From Flagellimonas_A sp039592695 (GTDB lineage Bacteria; Bacteroidota; Bacteroidia; Flavobacteriales; Flavobacteriaceae), in NCBI RefSeq assembly GCF_039592695.1, contig NZ_JBBUTK010000003.1, positions 1 to 64,000 of the forward strand: DNA of 64,000 bases. Reading direction: 5' to 3'. This document shows, piece after piece, positions 19,401 through 26,803 of the stretch. How positions within the stretch are numbered: position 1 is the stretch's first letter; every line of letters begins with the position of its first letter. The position numbers and the translations under genes were made by a program. The notes beneath the pieces are model-generated. The model was not told the DNA's origin. It saw only the letters and a list, made by a program, of their open reading frames with translations, and searched no databases.

Positions 19401-20408
19401 ATGAAAAAAACACTTCTTCTCTTACTATTTGGCTTATTTGGGCAACTGACTTTATTGGCCCAATCAGCCGATTTGAGTCTTGAACTATCGGTTGATGACA
19501 ATTTTGTCGATCCCGGTCAAGAGGTCACCTTTACCATTAGGGTCATCAATGATGGTCCTGATACCGCTTTGGATGTTCAGGTATTTAGCCTTCTACCCCC
19601 AGGTTACGATTTCGTAGGTTATGATGCCAACAATGGCTCTTATAATGCGGTGAATGGCGTTTGGGATATTGGGGGTATGGGCTATGGCATAAATGCCATT
19701 CTCAGAATTAGGGCCATTGCAAAGATTTCTGGTGAACATTCACTTTTGGCCGAGGTCTTGGCCAGCGATCTTCTGGATTACGATAGCGTGCCCAACAATG
19801 GGGTTGATACTGATGGCGATGGCGATGTATATGATGACCCTGATGATGAAGATGATGGTGATGGGCAATTGGTCGTTGTCTCAGGCACACCGTCTTCTGA
19901 AGGTACATCGAGTGGATCTCCTCCCCCTGGTGGCTCTGCCAGTGGAACCCCTTCTGACGCTGAGGCTCTTGATTGTAGTGGGGAGGAAGGAACTATGGAC
20001 AGTTGTCTAATCGGCACTTGGGATGTCGATGTTTCCACCATCTCCGAACTCTGTGATTGTAACCCAACAGGCAACATAAAAATCACCATTGAAAGCAATC
20101 CGGCAGGGCACCTAAATGCAGAGTTTCAGTTGCGATTTAATTTTGATGACGGTGACTATGATGTACACAGAGGAACCCTAAGTGCCTGTGTAATCCCTAG
20201 AGGCAGTAGAGGCGCTTTTAAGCAAGTCGGATTGTCGGGAGTGACACTGGGCACTGGCAATGTCCATACGCACCATAATTCGCGTCGTGGTACAACGCGT
20301 GACCTAACCCCCGATGTACTTGCAACAATGGGCGGCTTTAGTTATTCAGGCTGTACTGCCAGTGAATTTATCGCAATGTATGTGGTTCAATTGAGCAAAA
20401 TGAGGTAA
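19401..20408 (+). CDS. secreted DUF11-domain protein with C-terminal Cys-rich domain
   Basis: The product is 335 residues from the ATG at 19401 (an upstream in-frame ATG lies in the preceding gene). A signal peptide (MKKTLLLLLFGLFGQLTLLA, then Q) is followed by one DUF11 domain (~22-135: SLELSVDDNFVDPGQEVTFTI...LPPGYDFV) of the kind found in adhesins. Then come an acidic Ca2+-loop-like segment (DTDGDGDVYDDPDDEDDGDG), a Ser/Gly/Pro linker (SGTPSSEG...), and an unassigned domain with several Cys (LDCSGEEGTMDSC, LCDCNPTG, SGCTASEF). It is the longer of two neighbouring DUF11 paralogues. Confidence 0.75.
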   Translation: MKKTLLLLLFGLFGQLTLLAQSADLSLELSVDDNFVDPGQEVTFTIRVINDGPDTALDVQVFSLLPPGYDFVGYDANNGSYNAVNGVWDIGGMGYGINAILRIRAIAKISGEHSLLAEVLASDLLDYDSVPNNGVDTDGDGDVYDDPDDEDDGDGQLVVVSGTPSSEGTSSGSPPPGGSASGTPSDAEALDCSGEEGTMDSCLIGTWDVDVSTISELCDCNPTGNIKITIESNPAGHLNAEFQLRFNFDDGDYDVHRGTLSACVIPRGSRGAFKQVGLSGVTLGTGNVHTHHNSRRGTTRDLTPDVLATMGGFSYSGCTASEFIAMYVVQLSKMR

Positions 20409-20472
20409 TACGGGGGCTCAGGACAGAAACCACAATTGACTTAAAGTATTTATCCCTTTTAAATACCATAGC

Positions 20473-20952
20473 ATGAAAAAAATCAAACTACTCTCGCTGC
20501 TTGTCCCATTACTTTGTGGGATGTTGCAGGCCCAAGACCTTGAATTGGGTGTTCATGTGCTGCCCACTTCGGTATTGGGCGACCCAGCCATGTTCAATAT
20601 CACCGTTCGCAATATGGATGAAGAACCGGCTAATGGTGTGGAAGTGCAGGTGACCTTGGATAAAGGTTTAAAATTTTCAAGCTTTACCCCCAACAAATTG
20701 GATTTCAATCCAGAAACAGGGCTTTGGAAAATAGGGACGGTCGAACGGCATCGCGCGGCCGTTTTGACCATAATCGCCAATTATGTGACAAAAGATGATG
20801 CCATTCTGATGGCTGAAATCATTGCAAGCAACGGTATTGATCCAGACAGTACACCCGGCAATGGCATCGACACCAACGGTAATGGAAAAATTGTCAGTGA
20901 CAAGGGTGATGAAGACGATGGCGATGCCGCCCAGAATGGGCCTTTTAATTAG
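20473..20952 (+). CDS. short DUF11-domain secreted protein
   Basis: The 159-residue product has a signal peptide (MKKIKLLSLLVPLLCGMLQA, then Q) and a single DUF11 domain (LGVHVLPTSVLGDPAMFNI, VTLDKGLKFSSFTPN, GLWKIGTV). It ends in an acidic tail (GIDTNGNGKIVSDKGDEDDG) that matches the Ca2+-loop-like segment of the preceding gene. It therefore looks like a tandem paralogue without the C-terminal Cys-rich domain. It lies 64 bp downstream of the longer copy and converges on lipB. Function unknown; surface adhesion is an inference. Confidence 0.72.
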   Translation: MKKIKLLSLLVPLLCGMLQAQDLELGVHVLPTSVLGDPAMFNITVRNMDEEPANGVEVQVTLDKGLKFSSFTPNKLDFNPETGLWKIGTVERHRAAVLTIIANYVTKDDAILMAEIIASNGIDPDSTPGNGIDTNGNGKIVSDKGDEDDGDAAQNGPFN

Positions 20953-20977
20953 AGAGAACCAATACTAGTTTGTGAAT

Positions 20978-21694
20978 TTAAACTTTGGTTTTAGCTAGCA
21001 CTATTTCTGCCTCGAATAGGGCGGCAAAGTGCTTGACAAGCTTTTCTTTGACATCCTCTTCATCAATGTGGGAATTCCCAAGTTCAGCATTTAAGGAAGT
21101 CACCGCCTTGTCCTTTATCCCGCAGGGGATCATCAAATCAAAATACCCCAAATCGGAATTGATGTTAAAGGCAAAACCATGCATGGTCACCCACCGGCTG
21201 GCCCGCACACCCATAGCGCAGATTTTACGGGCAAACGGAGTGCCCACATCTAGCCAAACTCCCGTTTCGCCTTCTGACCGTTCACCTTTGAGTCCGTATT
21301 CTGCCAAGGTCAAAATGACCATTTCCTCTAAAAGACGCAGGTATTTGTGAATGTCAGTAAAGAAATTGTCCAAATCCAGAATAGGGTAGCCCACAATTTG
21401 TCCCGGACCGTGATAGGTAATGTCGCCTCCCCGATTGATTTTATAGAATTGGGCACCTTTTTCTTCCAACACTTTTTCATCTACCAAGAGATTGTCAATA
21501 TCTCCGCTCTTGCCCAAGGTGTAGACATGGGGGTGCTCTACGAACAAAAAATGGTTGGGGGTCTCGAGTCCGGCAGCTTCTCTCCTATTTCGGATTTTGA
21601 GGTCAATAATGCCCTTGAAAAGTTCTTCTTGATAGTCCCAAGTTTCCTTATAGTCTTTATGGCCTAAGTCTTGAAGATGGACTTTTTTGTTCAT
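20978..21694 (-). CDS. lipB: lipoyl(octanoyl) transferase
   Basis: The 238-residue enzyme transfers octanoate from acyl carrier protein to lipoyl domains, the first step of lipoate synthesis. Visible motifs are the N-terminal QDLGHKDYKETWDYQEEL, then GGDITYHGPGQIVGYPILDL, RKICAMGVRASRWVTMHGFAFNIN carrying the catalytic Lys, and IPCGI with the nucleophilic Cys. Start: the ATG at 21694 fits family N-termini, and a TATCTTTG box lies 4 bp upstream, so the upstream in-frame ATG at 21709 lies outside the transcript. The neighbouring lipoprotein gene (21722-22468) is upstream on the same strand. Confidence 0.95.
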   Translation of the reverse strand: MNKKVHLQDLGHKDYKETWDYQEELFKGIIDLKIRNRREAAGLETPNHFLFVEHPHVYTLGKSGDIDNLLVDEKVLEEKGAQFYKINRGGDITYHGPGQIVGYPILDLDNFFTDIHKYLRLLEEMVILTLAEYGLKGERSEGETGVWLDVGTPFARKICAMGVRASRWVTMHGFAFNINSDLGYFDLMIPCGIKDKAVTSLNAELGNSHIDEEDVKEKLVKHFAALFEAEIVLAKTKV

Positions 21695-21698
21695 CCCA

Positions 21699-21706
21699 CA
21701 AAGATA
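21699..21706 (-). promoter_or_regulatory. -7 element abutting the lipB start
   Basis: TATCTTTG on the minus strand (perfect TAnnTTTG) ends only 4 nt before the lipB ATG at 21694. Normal spacing from the box to the transcription start would place the first nucleotide at or next to the start codon, implying a leaderless or nearly leaderless mRNA. No clear -33 TTTG was found. Confidence 0.45.
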
Positions 21707-21721
21707 CAAAGAAGCAGACGG

Positions 21722-22468
21722 CTAGTCTTCCAGCTCAACCTCAAGTATGACAGACTCTGGATCTTTCATCATCTGAAGAAAATCGACCTCGTAGGTCATG
21801 GTCTTTCCATCCAAAGAAAAAGTAGCGCCCTCAACGTTGGTCGATTTCACTTTCTTTGGAAAATGATACTTGAAGGTATACGTAGAGCCTGACAAGAACA
21901 TCTCGGCACTTTGAAGACTGTCGGTGGCTTTTTTAAAAAGCTCTTCATCGATAATCGTGATTGTTCTTTTAAACCGATTACCAGAAAAATTGTATTCTAC
22001 TTTTGTAGTTTGGTTATTGGCGCCCATTGGTGGTGACTTTTGAGGGTTGCCCCCTGGTGGCGGATTCATGGCACTCGCATCTTGAAAAGCGTTAAAGGCA
22101 TCGTTGACTTCATTGACCTTTTTGAACTCACTGAAGAGGTCAAATCGCAGGGCATTTTCTTCAGGATTCATTACCATGTGCAATGAGAAAGGTTCCAGCT
22201 TCTTGAGTTTTGCCTGTTCTTGGGGCGAAAGTTGGGCAATACTGTCCTTTTTCTCTTCCAACAACTGTTTGAACACTATGGTAGAGTCTATGGCCTTTTC
22301 TTGATTGGTAGAGTCCATCGCCCCCATCATGGCCATCATTTCACTGCCATCAAAATGGATGTTTATCTTGCCGGAACCATCTTCGTTCAAATGAATTTCC
22401 TCCACAAAATTGCATGACCAGACCAAGGCAACTACCATGATAACTGCCCAAATTTTTCTTTTTATCAT
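21722..22468 (-). CDS. lipoprotein of unknown function
   Basis: The 248-residue product has a lipoprotein signal (MIKRKIWAVIMVVALVWSC, Cys19). The mature part begins VEEIHLNEDGSGKINIHFDGS and contains repeated beta strands and a Pro/Gly-rich insert near residue 140, ending in DPESVILEVELED. It resembles flavobacterial lipoproteins annotated only as hypothetical. It sits between yqaE-like and lipB genes on the same strand. No functional motif is visible. Confidence 0.7.
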   Translation of the reverse strand: MIKRKIWAVIMVVALVWSCNFVEEIHLNEDGSGKINIHFDGSEMMAMMGAMDSTNQEKAIDSTIVFKQLLEEKKDSIAQLSPQEQAKLKKLEPFSLHMVMNPEENALRFDLFSEFKKVNEVNDAFNAFQDASAMNPPPGGNPQKSPPMGANNQTTKVEYNFSGNRFKRTITIIDEELFKKATDSLQSAEMFLSGSTYTFKYHFPKKVKSTNVEGATFSLDGKTMTYEVDFLQMMKDPESVILEVELED

Positions 22469-22486
22469 TTTAGGATTTACTTTTCG

Positions 22487-22642
22487 TTACGTGGGATTGT
22501 TCAAAATAATCAATGCCGCGATGACACCGGGCACCCACCCACAGAACGTCAAAAGTAACACAATAAAGAAAGAGCCACAACCTTTGCCAATGACCGAAAG
22601 CGGCGGAAAGATGATGGCCAATAAGACCCTAAAAAAACTCAT
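22487..22642 (-). CDS. YqaE/Pmp3-family membrane peptide
   Basis: A 51-residue frame encodes MSFFRVLLAIIFPPLSVIGK, then a Gly/Cys-Gly turn and a second hydrophobic helix ending NNPT. The PPLSV motif after the first helix and the FCGWVPGVIAAL motif in the second are diagnostic of the UPF0057/Pmp3 family (two transmembrane helices, small proteolipids linked in other organisms to membrane potential and salt stress). The stop lies 18 bp upstream of the next lipoprotein gene on the same strand. It is easily missed because of its size. Confidence 0.9.
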   Translation of the reverse strand: MSFFRVLLAIIFPPLSVIGKGCGSFFIVLLLTFCGWVPGVIAALIILNNPT

Positions 22643-22684
22643 ACTCTGTTGATTGATTGATGTACTTTATGTGTATCAAAAACC

Positions 22685-23761
22685 GTGAAATTGTTACATA
22701 AAACGATTATTTTTAAACTTGTGAAACGCTTTTTGCCATTTTTTATACTGGTACCGTTTATTTCCATTCAGGCGCAATATCGTTTTGAAGGGCAGGTCTC
22801 AGAGAACTTTAAGAATAGACCAGTTTATCTATCACTTGTTGATGACTATCGAAAAGTCTCAAGAATCAATACAAGCCAGGTCATTCAAAATACCCCATCA
22901 GACTCTCTGGGATTCTTTTTTTTTGAAGGGGATTTTCTAAACGACCAAAACAGGATATACCGAATACATACTGATAGTTGCAGCGACCAAGAGGCTGAAA
23001 AAAATCATCTTTTGGGAAAATGCGAATCAAGTGAAAGCATCTTATTTATCGCCAATAACAATGATACGCTTTCATTGCCTGTCGGAAATCTAGGGCAAGC
23101 GTTTTGCGAAATCGTTTCTACCAATGCTGCCTCAAACAAGTTGCTGGAAGCAGAATTGTTACGGGAATCAATGGTGTTGGATATCGTTGATAGCGATAGC
23201 GAAAAGGCCAGAATGCTCAATTATGAAAAATGGTTCAAAAAACTACAGGATTTTGGGGTGCTGAGCAGGGAACCATTGGTAGAATTGTTTTGCTACAATT
23301 TTTTGTCGGATAGAAGTAGTGAAGCCCATGCCTTCTATCAAAAAGATCTTCAAGAAAATACCTATTACGGCAATGCGTTAAGCCGCTTAACAGCAAAATA
23401 CCCTGATGCGACTTTTACAAATCAATTCATCAGCGAGCTTCAAGCCGATCAAAGTATCGTGAATGCTAAGACCGTCGATTTGAGAAGCTCTACATTCAAG
23501 CCAAGTTATTTTTTATACCTCTCTCTGGCTTTAGTCTCACTAGTAGTGGCCATTCTCTTTCTACGAAGAAAAAGAAACAGTGCTAAAAAAAATTTGCATG
23601 AGCTAAGCCCTCAAGAGTTACGGGTTTATCAAGCGATGAGCGATGGAAAATCCAACAAAGAAATCGCTTCAGAACTGTTTATCAGCCACAGCACAGTCAA
23701 AACCCATATCAACAATATTTACAAGAAACTCGGTATTTCGTCTCGCAATGAACTGCTATAA
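22685..23761 (+). CDS. membrane-tethered LuxR-family transcription regulator
   Basis: The 358-residue product starts with GTG at 22685 (a second in-frame GTG at 22721 gives a cleaner signal peptide, KRFLPFFILVPFISIQA). A ~240-residue exported region without recognised fold is followed by one transmembrane helix (YFLYLSLALVSLVVAILFL, ~278-297), a basic stop (RRKRN), and a C-terminal LuxR/GerE HTH (LSPQELRVYQAMSDGKSNKEIA, SHSTVKTHINNIYKKLGI). The arrangement, sensor outside and DNA-binding domain inside, fits a one-component signal transducer. No ligand motif is visible. Divergent from yqaE. Confidence 0.82.
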   Translation: MKLLHKTIIFKLVKRFLPFFILVPFISIQAQYRFEGQVSENFKNRPVYLSLVDDYRKVSRINTSQVIQNTPSDSLGFFFFEGDFLNDQNRIYRIHTDSCSDQEAEKNHLLGKCESSESILFIANNNDTLSLPVGNLGQAFCEIVSTNAASNKLLEAELLRESMVLDIVDSDSEKARMLNYEKWFKKLQDFGVLSREPLVELFCYNFLSDRSSEAHAFYQKDLQENTYYGNALSRLTAKYPDATFTNQFISELQADQSIVNAKTVDLRSSTFKPSYFLYLSLALVSLVVAILFLRRKRNSAKKNLHELSPQELRVYQAMSDGKSNKEIASELFISHSTVKTHINNIYKKLGISSRNELL

Positions 23762-23867
23762 CTGCTGCTCTTTAGCGAAATCCACCCTGGGTCTAGCACT
23801 GATTTCCATCCCATAAATCTTTCAAAAACCCAACAATAGCTTGATTTTCGGAAGCAAAACCGAAATC

Positions 23868-24422
23868 ATGAAAATTTTAATCAGTGCATTTTTACTTATT
23901 TGCCTTTTACCTGCGCATGCCCAGTTCAACAAAGAAATCACTTTGGATGATGGTCGTAAATTCTTGGTCGGACAATTGACTTTGGATGGATTAAAATCAG
24001 AATCCTACAGTTCTTGGTTTGAACAGAACTATAAAAAATATGTGGTTGACGATGCCTTAATCAGCATGTTCAAAGAGCAACTTTCCGACCATCACATCAA
24101 ACTGTTTCTGGGCACGTGGTGTGGCGATAGCAAAAGGGAAGTGCCCAGGTTCATCAAAATTCTACATGCTGCTGAATATCCAATGGAAAATTTGGAGATT
24201 GTCGCTTTGGATAGACGCAAAGAGTTCTATAAAACTAGCCCCACAAGTGAAGAACAAGGCCTGAACATCGTCAAGGTCCCCACCATGATTTTCTTTAACG
24301 ATGGCAAAGAGATGAACAGAATCATCGAAAGGCCTGTAGAAAGCCTTGAGGAAGATATAGCGGCCATTCTTATGCAAAAAAGTTACACTCCCAACTATGC
24401 TCACTTAAAACGTACTGAATAA
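23868..24422 (+). CDS. thioredoxin-fold secreted protein with WCGDS motif
   Basis: The 184-residue protein starts at the ATG at 23868 with a signal peptide (MKILISAFLLICLLPAHA, then Q). The thioredoxin-like fold shows FLGTWCGDSKREVPRF near residue 83 and the cis-Pro region VKVPTMIFF near residue 142. The second active-site Cys is replaced by Asp (C-G-D instead of C-x-x-C), as in several flavobacterial thioredoxin-family proteins, so a simple disulfide oxidoreductase role is uncertain. A strong terminator follows at 24442. Confidence 0.82.
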   Translation: MKILISAFLLICLLPAHAQFNKEITLDDGRKFLVGQLTLDGLKSESYSSWFEQNYKKYVVDDALISMFKEQLSDHHIKLFLGTWCGDSKREVPRFIKILHAAEYPMENLEIVALDRRKEFYKTSPTSEEQGLNIVKVPTMIFFNDGKEMNRIIERPVESLEEDIAAILMQKSYTPNYAHLKRTE

Positions 24423-24441
24423 GGTGTTGGGCAGTTTTAAG

Positions 24442-24480
24442 AATTAAAGCGCAAAAGTGTAATTTTGCGCTTTAATTTTT
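24442..24480 (+). terminator. intrinsic terminator between thioredoxin-like gene and lysS
   Basis: A perfect 15-bp stem (AATTAAAGCGCAAAA, 24442-24456, with TTTTGCGCTTTAATT, 24463-24477), 6-nt loop and a T run to 24480. It ends only 7 bp before the lysS ATG. Confidence 0.85.
24460..24467 (+). promoter_or_regulatory. possible lysS -7 element inside the terminator
   Basis: TAATTTTG matches TAnnTTTG and lies 20 bp before the lysS ATG (24488), within the loop and right arm of the terminator hairpin. It predicts initiation near 24474 and a leader of about 14 nt. No convincing -33 element was found, so this is tentative. Confidence 0.35.
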
Positions 24481-24487
24481 GACCGCA

Positions 24488-26191
24488 ATGCAGCAGCTAT
24501 CAGAGCAAGAAATCGTTCGAAGGGAAAAATTGACCAAGTTGAGGGAAATGGGCATCGACCCCTACCCCGCAGCTTTGTATCCCGTTGATGCCACTTCAAA
24601 AAGTATCAGAACAGCGTATGAAGAAGGGAAGAAGGTGGTCATTGCGGGCCGATTGATGAGCCGGCGAATTCAGGGCAAGGCTTCTTTTGCAGAGCTGCAA
24701 GACAGTGAAGGGCGTATTCAAGTGTATTTCAATCGCGATGAAATCTGCCCCGGTGAAGATAAAACCCAATACAACGAAGTCTACAAAAAACTGTTGGACA
24801 TCGGTGATTTCATCGGCATCGAAGGTGAGCTGTTCACTACCCAAGTGGGCGAGAAAACGGTCATGGTCAAAGATTTTACATTGTTGAGCAAGTCATTGCG
24901 ACCTTTGCCATTGCCTAAAGTGGATGCCGATGGCAAGACATACGATGAGTTTAATGATCCTGAATTGCGATACCGTCAGCGCTATGTTGATCTGGTGGTG
25001 AATCCGAATGTGAAGGAGACTTTTATCAAGCGTACCAAAATAACGAACAGCATTCGTGAGTTTTATAATGAACGGGGATATTTAGAGGTGGAGACCCCGA
25101 TTTTACAGCCCATTCCGGGCGGGGCTGCGGCACGCCCTTTTTTGACGCATCACAATGCATTGAACATTCCCTTGTATTTGCGAATTGCCAACGAACTCTA
25201 TCTCAAAAGGTTGATTGTCGGCGGATTTGAAGGGGTCTACGAATTTTCAAAGGATTTCCGTAACGAAGGCATGGACCGTACCCACAATCCTGAATTTACG
25301 GTGATGGAACTTTATGTGGCCTACAAAGATTACAATTGGATGATGGAAACCACGGAACAACTGCTTGAAAAAGTAGCCAAGGATGCCACCGGGGGAACCA
25401 AAATAAAAGTGGGCGAGAATGAAATAGAGTTTAAGGCACCTTATCCCAGAGTACCGATTCTGGATGCCATCAATGAACATACAGGTATTGATGTTTCAGG
25501 AATGGATGAAACCCAACTTCGTGAGGTGGCCCAAAAGCTGGATATTGAAGTGGATGACACTATGGGGGTGGGCAAACTCATCGATGAGATTTTTGGGGAG
25601 AAGTGTGAACACCACTACGTGCAGCCAACTTTTATTACCGATTATCCCAAAGAAATGAGTCCGCTGACCAAGGCCCATCGTAGCAAGCCTGGATTGACCG
25701 AGCGTTTTGAATTGATGGTCAATGGCAAAGAATTGGCGAACGCCTATTCTGAGCTCAATGATCCCATAGACCAACGTGAACGCTTTGAAGAACAGCTACG
25801 TTTGTCAGAAAAAGGTGATGACGAGGCCATGTTCATCGATCAAGACTTTTTGCGCGCGTTGGAATACGGCATGCCACCCACTTCAGGCATCGGTATCGGT
25901 ATAGACCGTTTGGTGATGCTGTTGACCAATAACTCCAGCATTCAAGAGGTGCTGTTCTTTCCGCAAATGCGACCCGAGCGGCGAGTCGCCGCAGACGTTT
26001 TGACCAATGACGACGCAAAAGAAGTATTGAAAACACTTCAAAAAGAAGGCCAAATGGCGTTGCTTCAACTTAAAGAGTCGTCGGGCCTATCCAATAAAAA
26101 GTGGGACAAGGCTATAAAGGAACTTACCAAAAATAATTTGGCAAAAGTCGAAAAAACAGAAGATACCCTTTTGGTCAAGTTTACGGGATAA
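24488..26191 (+). CDS. lysS: lysyl-tRNA synthetase, class II
   Basis: The 567-residue enzyme charges tRNA-Lys. An OB-fold anticodon-binding domain (~40-150: VVIAGRLMSRRIQGKASFAEL) precedes the class II core with motif 1 (ITNSIREFYNERGYLEVETP), motif 2 (DFRNEGMDRTHNPEFTVMEL) and motif 3 (PPTSGIGIGIDRLVMLL). The C-terminus extends ~65 residues beyond motif 3 with a helical, Lys-rich segment, somewhat longer than the E. coli enzyme. The start is the ATG at 24488; the TTG in the T run at 24479 is unlikely. Confidence 0.96.
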   Translation: MQQLSEQEIVRREKLTKLREMGIDPYPAALYPVDATSKSIRTAYEEGKKVVIAGRLMSRRIQGKASFAELQDSEGRIQVYFNRDEICPGEDKTQYNEVYKKLLDIGDFIGIEGELFTTQVGEKTVMVKDFTLLSKSLRPLPLPKVDADGKTYDEFNDPELRYRQRYVDLVVNPNVKETFIKRTKITNSIREFYNERGYLEVETPILQPIPGGAAARPFLTHHNALNIPLYLRIANELYLKRLIVGGFEGVYEFSKDFRNEGMDRTHNPEFTVMELYVAYKDYNWMMETTEQLLEKVAKDATGGTKIKVGENEIEFKAPYPRVPILDAINEHTGIDVSGMDETQLREVAQKLDIEVDDTMGVGKLIDEIFGEKCEHHYVQPTFITDYPKEMSPLTKAHRSKPGLTERFELMVNGKELANAYSELNDPIDQRERFEEQLRLSEKGDDEAMFIDQDFLRALEYGMPPTSGIGIGIDRLVMLLTNNSSIQEVLFFPQMRPERRVAADVLTNDDAKEVLKTLQKEGQMALLQLKESSGLSNKKWDKAIKELTKNNLAKVEKTEDTLLVKFTG

Positions 26192-26204
26192 CTGGTTACC
26201 TTTG

Positions 26205-26747
26205 ATGCCACAATATCAATCAATTGTGGAAAAACCATCCCATTTAGCTTTGCTCAAAGCGGTGTTGGCCCTACCCTTTATGGTAGTAGTCGTCATTCCA
26301 TTTGCTTTGGTTTACTTCAAGGTTGATTTGGATCAGCCTCCGATTAACAGTCTAAATGATACCTTACGGTTCTCATTGGCAATGGTATTGGTGATAGTGG
26401 GATTTCCTTTGTTTTCACAGTCTGTGATTCTTTTTATGAAGATTGGTCGAGGTACCTTGGCCCCATGGCACCCCACCAAAAAGATTGTAGTTGTGAGTCC
26501 TTACAGGTACTTACGCAATCCTATGATTTTAGGTGTAATTCTTATACTCTTCGCCGAAGGTCTTTTTTTCAAATCGAACGCCATTTTGGCCTGGGCGATA
26601 ATTTTTTCAATCATTAACCATCTCTATTTCGTGTTTAAGGAAGAAACTATTTTAGAAAATCGTTTCGGCAATGAATATGTCGAATACAAGCGCAATGTAC
26701 CTCGGTGGATACCCAGACTTTCTGGGTGGAGGCCAGAAGAAGATTGA
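26205..26747 (+). CDS. membrane methyltransferase-like protein (ICMT/PEMT fold)
   Basis: The 180-residue product starts at the ATG at 26205 (a TTG precedes it in frame). It has four hydrophobic segments and ends with the isoprenylcysteine carboxyl methyltransferase/phospholipid methyltransferase signature: SPYRYLRNPMILGV, then FKEETILENRFGNEYVEYKRNVPRWIPR. The signature contains the Arg, Glu and His/Asn positions used to bind AdoMet in this superfamily. The substrate is unknown; bacterial members often act on lipids or small hydrophobic molecules. It lies 13 bp after lysS. Confidence 0.78.
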   Translation: MPQYQSIVEKPSHLALLKAVLALPFMVVVVIPFALVYFKVDLDQPPINSLNDTLRFSLAMVLVIVGFPLFSQSVILFMKIGRGTLAPWHPTKKIVVVSPYRYLRNPMILGVILILFAEGLFFKSNAILAWAIIFSIINHLYFVFKEETILENRFGNEYVEYKRNVPRWIPRLSGWRPEED

Positions 26748-26803
26748 CATTTTCATATCTATTTAAAAAATCCTAGTTTAGAATCATCCTGAAAACTAAC
26801 AAG

